Shown piece by piece: positions 9,186-19,763 of a stretch of 64,000 nt of DNA (the stretch's first letter is position 1; each line of letters begins with the position of its first letter). Under the pieces are notes generated by a model, which was not told the origin of the DNA, did no database searches, and worked only from the letters and a program-made list of their open reading frames with translations. Where the stretch lies: positions 507,001 through 571,000 of the forward strand of contig NZ_CP040231.1 in assembly GCF_006228325.1 (NCBI RefSeq), written 5' to 3'. The stretch is from Streptococcus sp. 1643. Its GTDB lineage: Bacteria; Bacillota; Bacilli; Lactobacillales; Streptococcaceae. The position numbers and the translations under genes are program-made.

Positions 9186-10043
9186 ATGAATTTTCAACCA
9201 TTATCCAATTTGCAATACTGGACGAGTTTGTTTTCAAGCCCTTGGACAATAGTCACTAATCTGATTGATATTCTCATTGTGACTTATATTTTATATCATT
9301 TTACCAAAGCGATTGCAGGGACCAAAATCATGATTTTGGTGCGGGGAGTTCTGGTCTTTATTTTAGGTCAGATTCTGTCCAATATGATTGGTTTGACGAC
9401 CATTTCCTGGTTGATCAATCAGATCATCACATATGGGGTTATCGCAGCGGTAGTTATCTTTTCACCAGAGATTCGGACTGGTTTGGAACGATTGGGTCGA
9501 GCTACTGATTTCTTCTACAATGCCCCTATTAGTGCGGAAGAGCAAATGGTTCGTGCCTTTGTCAAATCAGTCGAGTACATGAGCCCCCGTAAGATTGGTG
9601 CTCTGGTAGCAGTTCAGCGCGTGAGAACCTTGCAGGAATATATCTCAACTGGGATTCCTCTAGATGCTAAGATTTCTTCTGAGTTATTGATTAATATCTT
9701 TATCCCCAATACTCCCTTACACGATGGAGCAGTCATTGTCAGAGAAGATCGGATTGCCGTAACTTCAGCCTACCTACCCCTGACTGAAAATACTGGAATT
9801 TCCAAGGAGTTTGGGACACGTCACAGGGCTGCGATTGGTTTGTCGGAAGTATCGGATGCTCTTACCTTTGTGGTTTCTGAGGAAACAGGTGGAATCTCAA
9901 TCACCTATAATGGAGTCTTTAAGCATGATTTGACCTTAGAAGAGTTTGAAGCTGAATTGAGAAGAATCTTACTTCCAGCATCAGAGGAGAAACAAGGTCT
10001 GAAAGAGCGTTTGCTAGGAGGATTGAAACATGAGAAAAAATAG
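9186..10043 (+). CDS. cdaA: Diadenylate cyclase CdaA (DacA)
   Basis: Makes c-di-AMP from two ATP at the membrane. Counting from 9186, it is 285 residues with three hydrophobic N-terminal segments (about 21-39, 46-68, 74-93) and a DAC catalytic domain with DGA (180-182) and RHR (212-214), the defining motifs. An upstream ATG at 9129 is rejected because the promoter -10 lies inside that extension. It is the first gene of the conserved cdaA-cdaR-glmM operon and overlaps cdaR by 14 bases. Confidence 0.96.
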   Translation: MNFQPLSNLQYWTSLFSSPWTIVTNLIDILIVTYILYHFTKAIAGTKIMILVRGVLVFILGQILSNMIGLTTISWLINQIITYGVIAAVVIFSPEIRTGLERLGRATDFFYNAPISAEEQMVRAFVKSVEYMSPRKIGALVAVQRVRTLQEYISTGIPLDAKISSELLINIFIPNTPLHDGAVIVREDRIAVTSAYLPLTENTGISKEFGTRHRAAIGLSEVSDALTFVVSEETGGISITYNGVFKHDLTLEEFEAELRRILLPASEEKQGLKERLLGGLKHEKK

Positions 10044-10827
10044 TCTTTATATTATTTCTTCCTTCTTTTTCGCCTGCATCCTCTTTATCTACGCGACTTC
10101 TACAAACTACCAAAATAGCAATAGTGCCAGACAAGTGCGGACAGAAACCTACACCAATACGGTCCTTAATGTTCCAATCGATATTCAGTATGACAGCGAC
10201 CAGTACTTTATCAGTGGTTTTACATCTGAAGTGACTGTCTTTCTGACAGGGTCAAACAGAGTTGCTTTAGCGAGTGAAATGCAGGAAAGCACTCGGAAAT
10301 TCAAGGTCAAAGCTGACTTAACCAATGCCAGTGTAGGAACCATCGAAGTTCCTCTAACCATTGAAAATCTGCCTAGCGGTTTGACAGCTGTTGCAACTCC
10401 GCAAAAGATAACAGTCAAGGTCGGTAAAAAAGCAAAACGAGACAATGTAATCGTTGTGCCGGAGATTGGCCCTAGTCAGATAGATTCTCGGGTCAAAATC
10501 GACAAAGTAACTGTGTCAGATGAAAAAGTAACGGTTATTAGTGACGAGGAGACTCTCTCTAGAGTAGATCGTGTCATTGCCATCTTACCGACTAGTGAAC
10601 GGATAACAGGTAACTATTCAGCCTCTGTTCCACTACAAGCAGTTGATAAAAATGGAAATGTCTTGCCAAGCGTCATTATGCCATTTGATACTACAATGAA
10701 AATTACAACCAAAACAGTATCGTCTAGCTCGAGTTCTTCGTCAACGACCTCGTCAACGGGCTCTTCAACCAGCAGTTCGTCTTCAACGAGTTCAGAAACG
10801 AAACCAGACTCGTCTAAACAGGACTAA
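10030..10827 (+). CDS. cdaR: CdaA regulatory protein CdaR (YbbR domains)
   Basis: A 265-residue membrane-anchored protein with one N-terminal segment (about 5-23) and extracytoplasmic YbbR repeats (about 40-220). It ends in a Ser/Thr-rich tail (about 225-260) that looks like a flexible wall-spanning stretch. CdaR binds CdaA and modulates its cyclase activity in other Firmicutes. The 14-base overlap with cdaA implies tight coupling, and glmM follows after 30 bases. Confidence 0.92.
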   Translation: MRKNSLYIISSFFFACILFIYATSTNYQNSNSARQVRTETYTNTVLNVPIDIQYDSDQYFISGFTSEVTVFLTGSNRVALASEMQESTRKFKVKADLTNASVGTIEVPLTIENLPSGLTAVATPQKITVKVGKKAKRDNVIVVPEIGPSQIDSRVKIDKVTVSDEKVTVISDEETLSRVDRVIAILPTSERITGNYSASVPLQAVDKNGNVLPSVIMPFDTTMKITTKTVSSSSSSSSTTSSTGSSTSSSSSTSSETKPDSSKQD

Positions 10828-10857
10828 ATAAAATAGTAGAAAAGGATGATAAATAAA

Positions 10858-12210
10858 ATGGGTAAATATTTTGGGACCGATGGAGTCCGTGGAGAAGCAA
10901 ACGTAGAATTGACGCCAGAATTGGCCTTTAAACTGGGACGTTTTGGTGGTTATGTTCTTAGCCAACACGAAACAGAAGCCCCTAAAGTTTTTGTAGGACG
11001 TGATACACGTATCTCAGGAGAAATGTTAGAATCAGCCCTAGTGGCAGGTCTTCTCTCTGTAGGGATTCACGTCTACAAACTCGGTGTCCTTGCAACACCA
11101 GCAGTAGCTTACTTGGTTAAAACGGAGGGAGCCAGTGCAGGTGTCATGATTTCCGCAAGTCACAACCCAGCCCTTGATAATGGAATTAAATTCTTTGGTG
11201 GGGATGGCTTCAAACTTGATGATGAAAAAGAAGCAGAAATCGAAGCCTTGCTAGATGCTACAGAAGACACCCTTCCTCGTCCAAGTGCCGAAGGATTGGG
11301 AACTTTGGTAGATTATCCAGAAGGCTTGCGTAAGTATGAAGGTTACCTTGTTTCAACTGGAACGCCTCTTGAAGGAATGAAAGTGGCCTTGGACACAGCA
11401 AACGGTGCAGCGTCTACGAGTGCTCGTCAAATCTTTGCAGACCTTGGGGCTCAAATAACTGTTATTGGTGAGACACCAGATGGTCTTAACATCAACTTGA
11501 ATGTGGGTTCTACACATCCAGAAGCTCTTCAAGAAGTGGTCAAAGAAAGCCAGTCAGCTATCGGTTTGGCCTTTGACGGAGACAGTGACCGATTGATTGC
11601 CGTTGATGAAAATGGTGATATCGTCGATGGTGATAAGATCATGTATATCATCGGGAAATACCTTTCTGAAAAAGGCCAGTTAGCTCAAAACACCATCGTA
11701 ACAACCGTCATGTCTAATCTTGGCTTCCATAAGGCCTTGGAGAGTGCTGGTATTAACAAGGCAGTGACTGCTGTTGGTGACCGCTATGTCGTTGAAGAAA
11801 TGAGAAAATCAGGCTACAATCTTGGTGGTGAACAATCAGGTCACGTTATCTTGATGGATTACAATACAACTGGTGATGGTCAATTATCAGCTGTTCAATT
11901 GACTAAGATCATGAAAGAAACAGGCAAGAGCTTGTCTCAACTAGCATCAGAAGTGGCGATTTACCCACAAAAACTGGTCAATATCCGAGTGGAAAATGCC
12001 ATGAAAGAAAAAGCCATGGAAGTACCAGCTATCAAAGCAATCATCGAAAAGATGGAAGAAGAGATGGCTGGCAATGGCCGTATCCTTGTCCGCCCAAGTG
12101 GAACAGAACCCCTCTTGCGTGTCATGGCAGAAGCGCCAACAACAGAAGAAGTCAACTACTATGTCGATACTATTGCTGCTGTGGTTAAAGATGAAATCGG
12201 TATTGACTAA
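10858..12210 (+). CDS. glmM: Phosphoglucosamine mutase
   Basis: Interconverts glucosamine-6-phosphate and glucosamine-1-phosphate for UDP-GlcNAc and peptidoglycan synthesis. From 10858 it is 450 residues. The catalytic phosphoserine is Ser101 in ISASHNP, and DGDSDR is the metal-binding loop. An ATG at 10846 would add four residues but sits on top of the AAAGG ribosome-binding site, so 10858 is preferred. In relatives GlmM also binds and inhibits CdaA, which fits its place in this operon. Confidence 0.97.
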   Translation: MGKYFGTDGVRGEANVELTPELAFKLGRFGGYVLSQHETEAPKVFVGRDTRISGEMLESALVAGLLSVGIHVYKLGVLATPAVAYLVKTEGASAGVMISASHNPALDNGIKFFGGDGFKLDDEKEAEIEALLDATEDTLPRPSAEGLGTLVDYPEGLRKYEGYLVSTGTPLEGMKVALDTANGAASTSARQIFADLGAQITVIGETPDGLNINLNVGSTHPEALQEVVKESQSAIGLAFDGDSDRLIAVDENGDIVDGDKIMYIIGKYLSEKGQLAQNTIVTTVMSNLGFHKALESAGINKAVTAVGDRYVVEEMRKSGYNLGGEQSGHVILMDYNTTGDGQLSAVQLTKIMKETGKSLSQLASEVAIYPQKLVNIRVENAMKEKAMEVPAIKAIIEKMEEEMAGNGRILVRPSGTEPLLRVMAEAPTTEEVNYYVDTIAAVVKDEIGID

Positions 12211-12283
12211 AGCCTAGAAAACTAGATGAAATGATAAAAATGTGGTACAATTGCATAGTAAATTGTAGCAATGGGAGAGAAAA

Positions 12284-12658
12284 ATGAATCTTAAAAGAGA
12301 ACAAGAATTTGTTAGCCAGTATCACTTTGATGCTCGTAACTTTGAATGGGAAAATGAAAATGGAGCTCCTGAAACCAAGGTAGACGTTAACTTTCAGTTA
12401 CTCCAACACGACCAAGAAAACCAAGTAACTTCGCTAGTTGTTATCTTGAGCTTTATGATTGTTTTTGACAAATTTGTCATCAGTGGAACGATTTCTCAAG
12501 TGAACCACGTGGAAGGTCGTATTGTCAACGAACCAAGCGAATTTAACCAAGAAGAAGTCGAAACCTTGGCACGTCCATGCTTGAACATGCTCAACCGTTT
12601 GACGTATGAAGTAACAGAAATTGCCTTGGATCTTCCAGGAATCAATTTGGAGTTTTAG
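12284..12658 (+). CDS. DUF1149 family protein
   Basis: A 124-residue cytoplasmic protein of the streptococcal DUF1149 family, resembling SecB-like folds (inference from family knowledge). A TACAAT -10 (12245-12250) and a GGGAGAG site precede it. No catalytic motif is visible. It ends 2 bases before the DegV gene, so they are probably co-transcribed. A SecB-type chaperone role is possible but not shown here. Confidence 0.82.
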   Translation: MNLKREQEFVSQYHFDARNFEWENENGAPETKVDVNFQLLQHDQENQVTSLVVILSFMIVFDKFVISGTISQVNHVEGRIVNEPSEFNQEEVETLARPCLNMLNRLTYEVTEIALDLPGINLEF

Positions 12659-12660
12659 CC

Positions 12661-13509
12661 ATGAAATTAGCTGTCATTACAGATTCTTCAGCCTATTTAG
12701 AGGAGAAGACGCTGCAAAGAGAGAATCTATTTATCTTGGATATTCCTGTCAATATCGATGGGGAGGAGTATGTTGAAGGTGTCAATCTGACTGCTGAGGA
12801 ATTTTATCAAAAAATGGCTCAGTCTGCAGAATTGCCTAAAACTAGTCAACCAAGTATTGCTAAACTGGATGAGATTCTAAGTTCCTTGAAAGATGAGGGC
12901 TATACCCATGTCTTAGGACTCTTTCTTTCGTCAGGAATTTCAGGCTTTTATCAGAACATCCAATACATGTTGGATGAGTATGATGGCTTGACCATTGCCT
13001 TTCCAGATACCCATATCACAAGTTCCCCTCTAGGATTTATGGTGGAGAGTGCCTTTGAATGGGCAGAACAAGGCGATGATTTTACTCAGATTCAGGAGAA
13101 ATTGGCTATCCAAATCGCTGATAATTCAGCCTTTATCATAGTAGATGACCTTGATCACTTGGTTAAGGGAGGACGTCTGTCAAATGGGGCAGCTATCTTA
13201 GGAAATCTCCTCAGTATCAAGCCTATCCTTTACTTTAATGACCAAGGGGTGATTGAAGTTTACGAAAAAGTTCGTACAGAAAAGAAAGCAATCAAACGTT
13301 TGGTGGAAATCATCAAGGAGTTGACAAAAGATGGGGACTACCGTATAACAGTCATTCATGGGAACGCTCCTCAAAAGGCAGCGGATTTACGTCAGCTTTT
13401 GATGGAGAGTGGTGTGACTGCTGAAATTCCAATTGAAACCTTTGGTAGTGTCATTGGGACCCACCTTGGAGAAGGTAGTATCGCCTTGAGCTATACACCA
13501 ATCGTCTAA
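12661..13509 (+). CDS. DegV family fatty-acid-binding protein
   Basis: A 282-residue protein with the DegV layout. It has an N-terminal ITDSSAYL segment, a TSQPS motif near residue 60 that contacts the lipid carboxylate, and [13 protein letters not shown] near 169-181. DegV/FakB proteins bind a fatty acid and present it to the kinase FakA for acyl-phosphate formation. No fakA is in this window, so which FakB it is, and its chain preference, remain open. It starts 2 bases after the DUF1149 gene. Confidence 0.88.
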   Translation: MKLAVITDSSAYLEEKTLQRENLFILDIPVNIDGEEYVEGVNLTAEEFYQKMAQSAELPKTSQPSIAKLDEILSSLKDEGYTHVLGLFLSSGISGFYQNIQYMLDEYDGLTIAFPDTHITSSPLGFMVESAFEWAEQGDDFTQIQEKLAIQIADNSAFIIVDDLDHLVKGGRLSNGAAILGNLLSIKPILYFNDQGVIEVYEKVRTEKKAIKRLVEIIKELTKDGDYRITVIHGNAPQKAADLRQLLMESGVTAEIPIETFGSVIGTHLGEGSIALSYTPIV

Positions 13510-13511
13510 AT

Positions 13512-13761
13512 TGTTCTTACAGGCTTTGTATCTTAGCAATTGAACACGGCCTACCTGCCTCTTGAAAAAAGATGCCTGTCTTACCTTTCATGGAAAGTCA
13601 GTGCCATTCCCTATTTTTCATGGGCAGCTAACGTCCTTTGTATCTTGATAATTGAACACGCCTGGAACCCTGTGTGAAAAAGATAGTTCTTCCAAGGAGT
13701 AGACACTCCTTGATTAGAACTCCTATTTTCACTTTGTGTTCTTACAGGCTTTGTATCTTAG
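13512..13761 (+). ncRNA. Tandemly repeated structured leader or small-RNA region upstream of dapB
   Basis: This 264-base gap holds an exact 25-base direct repeat (13512-13536 and 13737-13761) and a related copy of its second half at 13635-13662. Each copy leads into a long hairpin. Unit 1 pairs CTGCC 13555-13559 with 13623-13627, and TGAAAAA 13563-13569 with 13614-13620. Unit 2 pairs GAACAC 13654-13659 with 13736-13741, TGAAAAA 13675-13681 with 13726-13731, and AAGGAGT 13694-13700 with 13705-13711. Both share TGAAAAA-AGAT and TATTTTTCA-type strands around different apical stems. The last repeat copy runs into the dapB ribosome-binding site. I do not recognise it with certainty. The streptococcal asd leader motif is one family to compare. 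Confidence 0.6.
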
Positions 13762-13773
13762 ACAGGAGTAGAG

Positions 13774-14541
13774 ATGAGTATTCGAGTAATTATTGCCGGT
13801 TTTAAGGGAAAGATGGGTCAGGCTGCTTGTCAGATGGTCTTGGCTGATCCAGACTTGGACTTGGTCGCAGTTTTGGATCCTTTTGAGTCTGAGTCAGAAT
13901 GGCAGGGAATTCCTGTCTTCAATGATAAGGCTGACTTGGCTGGTGTTGAAGCGGATGTCTGGGTGGATTTTACTACACCAGCCGTTGCCTACGAAAATAC
14001 ACGCTTTGCTCTTGAAAATGGCTTTGCTCCAGTAGTTGGAACAACAGGATTCACTAGTGAAGAAATTACAGAACTAAAAGCATTTTCCCGTGAACAAGAT
14101 TTGGGTGGCTTGATCGCCCCTAACTTTGCCTTGGGCGCTGTCTTGCTTATGCAATTTGCGTCCCAGGCTGCCAAATATTTCCCAAATGTGGAGATTATCG
14201 AGCTCCATCATGACAAGAAAAAAGATGCTCCGAGTGGAACAGCCATTAAAACAGCTGAGTTGATGGCAGAAGTTCGAGAGTCTATCCAACAAGGTGCGCC
14301 TGATGAGGAAGAATTGATTGCAGGTGCCCGTGGTGCTGATTTTGATGGCATGCGGATCCACTCAGTTCGTTTGCCAGGCTTAGTAGCTCATCAAGAAGTT
14401 ATCTTTGGCAATCAGGGAGAAGGATTGACCCTTCGTCATGACTCCTATGATCGCAGCTCCTTCATGACAGGGGTCAATTTGGGAATCAAAGAAGTTGTCA
14501 AGCGTCATGAGCTTGTCTATGGATTAGAACACTTATTATGA
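13774..14541 (+). CDS. dapB: 4-hydroxy-tetrahydrodipicolinate reductase
   Basis: NAD(P)H-dependent reductase of the diaminopimelate/lysine pathway. It is 255 residues, with nucleotide-binding GFKGKMGQ (8-15) and the [15 protein letters not shown] active-site segment near 147-161. AGGAG (13764-13768) precedes the ATG. The leader contains the structured repeats described at 13512-13761, which may control it. It overlaps cca by 4 bases and begins a dapB-cca-ABC-F-membrane protein operon. Confidence 0.96.
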   Translation: MSIRVIIAGFKGKMGQAACQMVLADPDLDLVAVLDPFESESEWQGIPVFNDKADLAGVEADVWVDFTTPAVAYENTRFALENGFAPVVGTTGFTSEEITELKAFSREQDLGGLIAPNFALGAVLLMQFASQAAKYFPNVEIIELHHDKKKDAPSGTAIKTAELMAEVRESIQQGAPDEEELIAGARGADFDGMRIHSVRLPGLVAHQEVIFGNQGEGLTLRHDSYDRSSFMTGVNLGIKEVVKRHELVYGLEHLL

Positions 14542-15737
14542 GATTAACGCAAATGCCTTCTGAATTTCAGAAGGCTTTACCAGTATTAGAAAAAATTAAA
14601 GAAGCAGGATTTGAAGCCTATTTTGTTGGGGGCTCCGTCAGAGATGCCCTCCTCAATCGTCCTATCCACGATGTGGATATTGCGACTTCATCCTATCCAG
14701 AAGAGACCAAGCAGATTTTTCCGCGAACAGCTGATATCGGAATCGAGCACGGAACTGTCTTGGTTTTAGATGGTGACGAGGAGTATGAGGTAACCACCTT
14801 TCGGACAGAGGATGTCTATGTAGACTATCGCAGACCCAGTGCGGTTTCCTTTGTGCGTTCGCTAAAAGAGGACCTCAAACGTCGTGATTTCACAGTTAAT
14901 GCCTTTGCCTTGGATGAGACAGGCGAAATTATTGATTTGTTCCATGGTCTCAAAGATCTGGAAAATCAAGTCTTGCGAGCAGTTGGAGTGGCTAGTGAAC
15001 GTTTCAACGAAGATGCTTTGCGGATTATGCGTGGTTTCCGTTTTCAGGCCAGTCTTGGCTTTGAACTTGAGTCAGAAACGTTTAAAGCTATGAAGGCCTT
15101 AACGCCACTTTTGGAGAAAATTTCTGTGGAGCGTACCTTCGTTGAGTTTGATAAACTCTTGCTGGCTCCGTTTTGGAGAAGGGGCTTAGCTTCCATGATT
15201 GAGAGTCAAGCTTATGATTACCTCCCTGATATGGCAGACAGTCGAGAAAAGCTCCAAAAATTGTTTGATTTAGAGGCGAATTTCACCTTTGAGTCTTCTG
15301 AACAAGCCTGGGCGACCCTCTTGTGGGCTTTGGAGATTAAGGATGCACAGCCATTTTTGAAGCATTGGAAAACCTCACGTCAATTTGTAAAGCAGGTTCA
15401 GGATTTGCTGACTATTTTGGCTCTACGAGAAGAAGGAGAGTTGAGCAAGCGTGATTGTTACCGTTTTGACTTGGATTCCCTTCTACAAGCTGAACGTCTT
15501 CGTCAAGCCCAAGGAAAAGAGGTCAACCCCCAACTTATCACAGAAACTTACCAGAGTTTGACCATTCATGACAAGAAAGAAATCCAGATTAACGGTGGTA
15601 TTTTAATCAAGGAATATGGTTACCAGCCAGGTCCAGATTTGGGAGATATTTTAACTGAGATTGAGTTTGCCATTGTCGATGGTGACTTGGAGAATGACCG
15701 TGATGCCATTCATACTTACCTGAGGGAGAAAAAATGA
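14538..15737 (+). CDS. cca: CCA-adding tRNA nucleotidyltransferase
   Basis: Adds or repairs the 3'-CCA of tRNAs. It is 399 residues of class II type, with GGSVRD (31-36) and the metal-binding DVD (45-47) in the head domain, then RRDFTVNA and the ERxxxE-like region ([15 protein letters not shown]). The ATG overlaps the dapB stop (ATGA), and its stop overlaps the next ATG in the same way, so the operon is fully coupled. Confidence 0.96.
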   Translation: MRLTQMPSEFQKALPVLEKIKEAGFEAYFVGGSVRDALLNRPIHDVDIATSSYPEETKQIFPRTADIGIEHGTVLVLDGDEEYEVTTFRTEDVYVDYRRPSAVSFVRSLKEDLKRRDFTVNAFALDETGEIIDLFHGLKDLENQVLRAVGVASERFNEDALRIMRGFRFQASLGFELESETFKAMKALTPLLEKISVERTFVEFDKLLLAPFWRRGLASMIESQAYDYLPDMADSREKLQKLFDLEANFTFESSEQAWATLLWALEIKDAQPFLKHWKTSRQFVKQVQDLLTILALREEGELSKRDCYRFDLDSLLQAERLRQAQGKEVNPQLITETYQSLTIHDKKEIQINGGILIKEYGYQPGPDLGDILTEIEFAIVDGDLENDRDAIHTYLREKK

Positions 15738-17602
15738 GTGATTTTATCGTTGAAAAACTAAGTAAATCCGTTGGTGACAAGACCGTTTTTAAGGATATTT
15801 CTTTTATCATCCATGATTTGGACAGAATCGGTCTGATTGGTGTCAATGGAACGGGTAAGACCACCCTTTTAGATGTTTTATCAGGTGTTTCTGGCTATGA
15901 CGGGGATGTCAGTCCTTTTTCAGCTAAGAATGACTATAAGATTGGCTACTTGACTCAGAATCCAGATTTTGATGATAGCAAGACAGTTTTGGACACGGTT
16001 CTGTCCAGCGACCTCAAGGAAATCCAGTTGATTCGTGAGTATGAGTTAATCATGCTCAACTACAGTGAGGACAAGCAGGCTCGTTTGGAACGGGTCATGG
16101 CAGAGATGGATTCTCTCCAAGCCTGGGAAATTGAAAGCCAGGTCAAGACGGTCCTCAGCAAGCTAGGTATTCAGAACTTGTCGACTCCAGTTGGTGAATT
16201 GTCAGGTGGTCTAAGAAGACGGGTTCAGTTGGCGCAAGTTCTCCTAGGAAACCACGACCTCCTGCTTCTGGACGAGCCGACTAACCACCTGGACATTGCG
16301 ACCATTGAGTGGCTGACCCTTTTTTTGAAAAATTCCAAGAAGACCGTTCTCTTTATCACACATGATCGTTATTTCCTAGACGCTTTGTCAACACGGATTT
16401 TCGAGTTGGACCGAGCAGGCTTGACCGAGTATCAGGGAAATTACCAGGACTATGTCCGCCTAAAAGCGGAACAAGATGAGCGTGACGCTGCCCTTCTCCA
16501 CAAAAAAGAACAACTTTATAAGCAAGAACTGGCCTGGATGCGCAGACAACCGCAGGCGCGTGCGACCAAGCAGCAAGCTCGTATCAATCGTTTCCACGAT
16601 TTGAAAAAAGAAGTTTCAGATGGCGTTGCTGATACAGACTTGACCATGAACTTTGAAACCAGTCGGATTGGGAAAAAAGTCATCGAGTTTCAGAATGTTT
16701 CCTTCTCCTATGAAAACAAGCCCATTTTGCAAGATTTTAATCTATTGGTGCAAGCCAAAGACCGTATCGGAATCGTTGGGGACAACGGTGTCGGGAAGTC
16801 AACTCTGCTTAATCTCATCGCAGGGAGTCTTGAGCCGACTAAAGGCCAAGTGATCATCGGTGAGACGGTTCGCATCGCCTATTTTTCTCAACAAATTGAA
16901 GGTTTGGATGAAAGCAAACGGGTTATCAATTACCTGCAGGAAGTAGCAGAAGAGGTTAAGACCAGTGGTGGTTCTACAACTTCCATCGCTGAGTTGCTAG
17001 AGCAGTTCCTCTTTCCACGTTCGACGCATGGAACCTTGATTGAGAAATTGTCTGGTGGCGAGAAAAAACGTCTTTATCTCCTCAAATTGCTCTTGGAAAG
17101 ACCAAATGTTCTCCTCTTGGACGAGCCAACCAATGACTTGGATATTGCGACCTTGACAGTCTTGGAAAATTTCTTGCAGGGCTTTGCAGGTCCTGTCTTG
17201 ACAGTTAGCCACGATCGTTATTTCTTGGATAAGGTAGCGACCAAGATTCTCGCCTTTGAGAATGGTAAGATTCGTCCTTTCTTTGGCCATTACACTGATT
17301 ACCTTGACGAAAAAGCCTTTGAAGCAGAAACAGCAAGTCAAGTTCAAAAGGCCGAAAAAGAGAAAGTGGTCAAAGTCCGTGAAGACAAGAAGCGTATGAC
17401 CTATCAAGAAAAGCAGGAGTGGGCAAGCATTGAAGGCGATATTGAAGACTTGGAAAATCGTATCGCTACTATTGAAGAGGAGATGCAGGCAAATGGCTCC
17501 GACTTTGGTAAGCTGGCTACTCTCCAAAAAGAACTGGATGAGAAAAACGAAGCACTCCTTGAAAAATACGAACGCTATGAATATTTAAGTGAGTTGGCAT
17601 GA
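15734..17602 (+). CDS. ABC-F family ATPase, Uup-like
   Basis: A 622-residue soluble protein with two ABC ATPase domains and no membrane segment. The first Walker A is GVNGTGKT (36-43) and the second, GDNGVGKST, lies near 350. Signature motifs LSGGLRRR and LSGGEKKR and both Walker B segments ([22 protein letters not shown]) are intact. A C-terminal coiled coil (about 535-620) places it with Uup, which acts on ribosomes or branched DNA in other bacteria. It is not obviously an antibiotic-resistance ABC-F. Confidence 0.9.
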   Translation: MSDFIVEKLSKSVGDKTVFKDISFIIHDLDRIGLIGVNGTGKTTLLDVLSGVSGYDGDVSPFSAKNDYKIGYLTQNPDFDDSKTVLDTVLSSDLKEIQLIREYELIMLNYSEDKQARLERVMAEMDSLQAWEIESQVKTVLSKLGIQNLSTPVGELSGGLRRRVQLAQVLLGNHDLLLLDEPTNHLDIATIEWLTLFLKNSKKTVLFITHDRYFLDALSTRIFELDRAGLTEYQGNYQDYVRLKAEQDERDAALLHKKEQLYKQELAWMRRQPQARATKQQARINRFHDLKKEVSDGVADTDLTMNFETSRIGKKVIEFQNVSFSYENKPILQDFNLLVQAKDRIGIVGDNGVGKSTLLNLIAGSLEPTKGQVIIGETVRIAYFSQQIEGLDESKRVINYLQEVAEEVKTSGGSTTSIAELLEQFLFPRSTHGTLIEKLSGGEKKRLYLLKLLLERPNVLLLDEPTNDLDIATLTVLENFLQGFAGPVLTVSHDRYFLDKVATKILAFENGKIRPFFGHYTDYLDEKAFEAETASQVQKAEKEKVVKVREDKKRMTYQEKQEWASIEGDIEDLENRIATIEEEMQANGSDFGKLATLQKELDEKNEALLEKYERYEYLSELA

Positions 17603-18210
17603 TGGAAGAAAAAGTCATTAAACGTAGTCCCAAGAAAATCATTTGGAATGCCTTGTTTGGCCTCGCTTCAGTGCTTTTCTTCTTGTTACCTCTCTATTAT
17701 CTCCATTCGTATTCGCAAAAGGGGACCAGACTTCATACGATAAGTCTTTTGTTAATGCTGTTTGTACTTTTTTGTGCTGGAGTAGTAGTTTATCAGACTT
17801 ACAGACTATTAAGCTCGGATAAGGAATATTTGAGATGTACTGTTCAAGGTTTTTACTACAAACCGAATCCAAAGAAACCCAGTCATTTCTATGCTTGGGC
17901 TGATGTAGAGGACTTTTTCTTCTCGCGAATTCGAGGGAAGTATCGGGATTCCTATCGGATTGAAGTCTGTTTTAAGAACAAGGAAAATGTGAAAAAACCA
18001 TCGTTTCTAACTCTACTGAAGAGAAGGTGTCTCCCTTTTCATCCGTCAGCAGATTTGATCATCCCGATCTTTCTATTAGATGTAGGACTTCCTGAAAGGG
18101 TCTATGAGGCCATGAAGTACTATGAAAGAGAATGGCGTATCGAACAAAATCGTCAAGCAAGAAAAGAGGCAAAACAAGCTTCGAAAAGCAAATCTTCCAA
18201 ACCGTCATAG
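17599..18210 (+). CDS. Two-helix membrane protein, possibly PH-like
   Basis: A 203-residue protein with two N-terminal membrane helices (about 16-36 and 45-66), a soluble domain (about 70-170) and a highly basic Lys/Ser-rich tail. The layout resembles STM3941/PH-like bacterial membrane proteins, but I am not sure of the family. The first ATG overlaps the stop of the ABC-F gene, and a second ATG follows directly. It is the last gene of the dapB operon and ends at a strong hairpin. Confidence 0.75.
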   Translation: MMEEKVIKRSPKKIIWNALFGLASVLFFLLPLYYLHSYSQKGTRLHTISLLLMLFVLFCAGVVVYQTYRLLSSDKEYLRCTVQGFYYKPNPKKPSHFYAWADVEDFFFSRIRGKYRDSYRIEVCFKNKENVKKPSFLTLLKRRCLPFHPSADLIIPIFLLDVGLPERVYEAMKYYEREWRIEQNRQARKEAKQASKSKSSKPS

Positions 18211-18242
18211 TCTGTCTTTACTTAAAGTAGAATAATCAAAAA

Positions 18243-18266
18243 AGCCCTATCCACTGGATAGGGTTA
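18243..18266. terminator. Bidirectional terminator between the dapB operon and mntE
   Basis: CCCTATCC (18245-18252) / GGATAGGG (18256-18263) with a 3-base loop, flanked by an A-run on the left and a T-richer stretch on the right. It abuts the mntE stop codon. Confidence 0.8.
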
Positions 18267-19457
18267 CTCTTTGTCCTCTTTTTTTGTTTCCTGGTGGAAG
18301 ATATTTTGCCAAGTTTCATGGCGACGCCAGATACTGGTGTGGACGATGCCATCTAGCTCATAGCAAATGAGCTTGGTTTTCTGACTGATGGAGGTAATCT
18401 GAATGTCCTTAATCGCAGCATTAAGTTCTTTTTCAGACTTATAAGCCTCTTTATCCATCTGCTCTCCATCTTGACGGATATAGATAAAGTCCTCAGCAAG
18501 GAGTTCTTCTAATTGATTGCCTTGGTCAATCAATTGCTCGCGCATGAGTAGTTTTTTATAGACATTGTCCAAAATTTCGTCCTCAGGTATAGGAGCAGGT
18601 TCGATGTGGATATCAGTATCAAAAACACCAAATCGTTCTTCTAGCATAGACTCAACCTGGTCCGCAATTTCATGACTTTCATAGACTGATAGATCGGGAT
18701 TCATCTCCAGCGTGATATCAAGGTAGATATTGCTACCGTAGGTGCGCCCTCTTTGGGACTTAACCTTACTAATCTTTGGAATCTCCATGATGGCCTTCTG
18801 ATAATCTTCCAGCAGACGGTCGTCAAAACCATCTGAAAGACTAAAGGAAGACTCGATAAAGATATCATAGGCTGTCTTTAAGATAAAGAAGGTGATGATG
18901 ATAGCGACCAATTTATCCACGATTGGATAATTAAAACTGCTGGCTAGGATGGCAATGGAAGTCCCAAGTGAGGTAACAGCATCGGAAAGATTGTCCTTGG
19001 CGGCAGCCTTGAGCGCCTTGGACTTGGATTTCTTACTGAGGCGAGTATTATAGAGATAAACTGCGAACATGACTGACGCAGAGACGACTCCGAGAGTTGC
19101 ACCCAGAGGGTCGATAACCGTCTGTTCCCGACTGAGAATTTTTTGAATGGTGTCCCGAAGAACATCAAAGCCAACGTAGAACATGATGATGGAAGTAATC
19201 AAACTAGCCAAATCTTCAATCTTCCAGTGACCGAAACGATGATCACGGTCTGCAGGCTGACGTGCCATACGAATACCGATCAGAAGAGCAACATTTCCGA
19301 TAATATCGGATACGTTGTTGAAACCATCTGCCACCAAACTGGAAGAATGCAGGAGGTGACCAGTCGCTAATTTTGCCGTAGACAAGAGGAGGTAAGTCGA
19401 AATGCTGATAATGGCTCCACGTTCTGCCAATTTGAGATTTGACATGGATTGCTTCAT
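18264..19457 (-). CDS. mntE: Manganese efflux transporter, cation diffusion facilitator family
   Basis: A CDF exporter of 397 residues with about six membrane helices in the first 215 residues and a cytoplasmic ferredoxin-like C-terminal domain. The metal-site residues fit Asn47/Asp51 (NNVSD) in helix 2 and the DNLSD pair in helix 5. Asn in helix 2 is typical of manganese CDFs. It matches pneumococcal MntE from memory. AAGGAAG precedes the ATG. The start could be the Met at residue 5. It is divergent from a second manganese exporter with a riboswitch. Confidence 0.9.
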   Translation of the reverse strand: MKQSMSNLKLAERGAIISISTYLLLSTAKLATGHLLHSSSLVADGFNNVSDIIGNVALLIGIRMARQPADRDHRFGHWKIEDLASLITSIIMFYVGFDVLRDTIQKILSREQTVIDPLGATLGVVSASVMFAVYLYNTRLSKKSKSKALKAAAKDNLSDAVTSLGTSIAILASSFNYPIVDKLVAIIITFFILKTAYDIFIESSFSLSDGFDDRLLEDYQKAIMEIPKISKVKSQRGRTYGSNIYLDITLEMNPDLSVYESHEIADQVESMLEERFGVFDTDIHIEPAPIPEDEILDNVYKKLLMREQLIDQGNQLEELLAEDFIYIRQDGEQMDKEAYKSEKELNAAIKDIQITSISQKTKLICYELDGIVHTSIWRRHETWQNIFHQETKKEDKE

Positions 19458-19490
19458 CGGGCTTCCTTTCTAGTCATATAGTATTCTTAC

Positions 19491-19519
19491 ATTATACTGG
19501 TTTTCAAAGGAAAATTCAA
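19491..19519 (-). promoter_or_regulatory. mntE promoter
   Basis: Minus strand TTGAAT (19514-19519), 17-base spacer, TATAAT (19491-19496), 34 bases before the ATG. Confidence 0.7.
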
Positions 19520-19549
19520 ATTTAGTCTTGTTTCATCGGATTTTAATTC

Positions 19550-19577
19550 TTGAAAATTATTCAAATTTTGATATAAT
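19550..19577 (+). promoter_or_regulatory. Promoter of the riboswitch-controlled P-type ATPase
   Basis: TTGAAA (19550-19555), 16-base spacer, extended -10 TGATATAAT (TATAAT at 19572-19577). The transcript would start just before the aptamer. Confidence 0.8.
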
Positions 19578-19582
19578 AGTAC

Positions 19583-19706
19583 TACTCAAGGGAGTAGCTG
19601 GCAGAAACCTGTGATAGTGTCGTCATTCCGAATTTTATACTGCAAAGTATTCTTTCCGGCGCTATCTTAAACAGCGAGACTTGTTATGATTAACAGGTCT
19701 CTTTTT
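19583..19706 (+). promoter_or_regulatory. yybP-ykoY-type manganese riboswitch with intrinsic terminator
   Basis: The leader contains GGGAGTAGC (19590-19598), GTCGTCATTCCG and CCGGCGCTATC blocks typical of the yybP-ykoY aptamer. It ends in a hairpin GAGACTTGTTA (19676-19686) / TAACAGGTCTC (19691-19701) followed by TTTTT (19702-19706). CAAG (19587-19590) can pair with CTTG (19680-19683), which is also the 5' arm of the terminator. Closing the aptamer should therefore prevent termination. This is the logic of a switch turned on by manganese, as reported for the pneumococcal homologue. Confidence 0.88.
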
Positions 19707-19763
19707 GTTTGTCATAAAACCAAAAGAGAGCTTGTTTTGCACACAAAGTCAAGGAGGAGACAT

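Noticed and set aside
13512..13761. CRISPR array at the repeated region before dapB
   Set aside because: Only two exact copies 225 bases apart with structured, related sequence between them, and no cas genes.
19686..19763. Upstream start for the P-type ATPase
   Set aside because: It begins inside the riboswitch terminator. AAGGAGGAG marks 19764.
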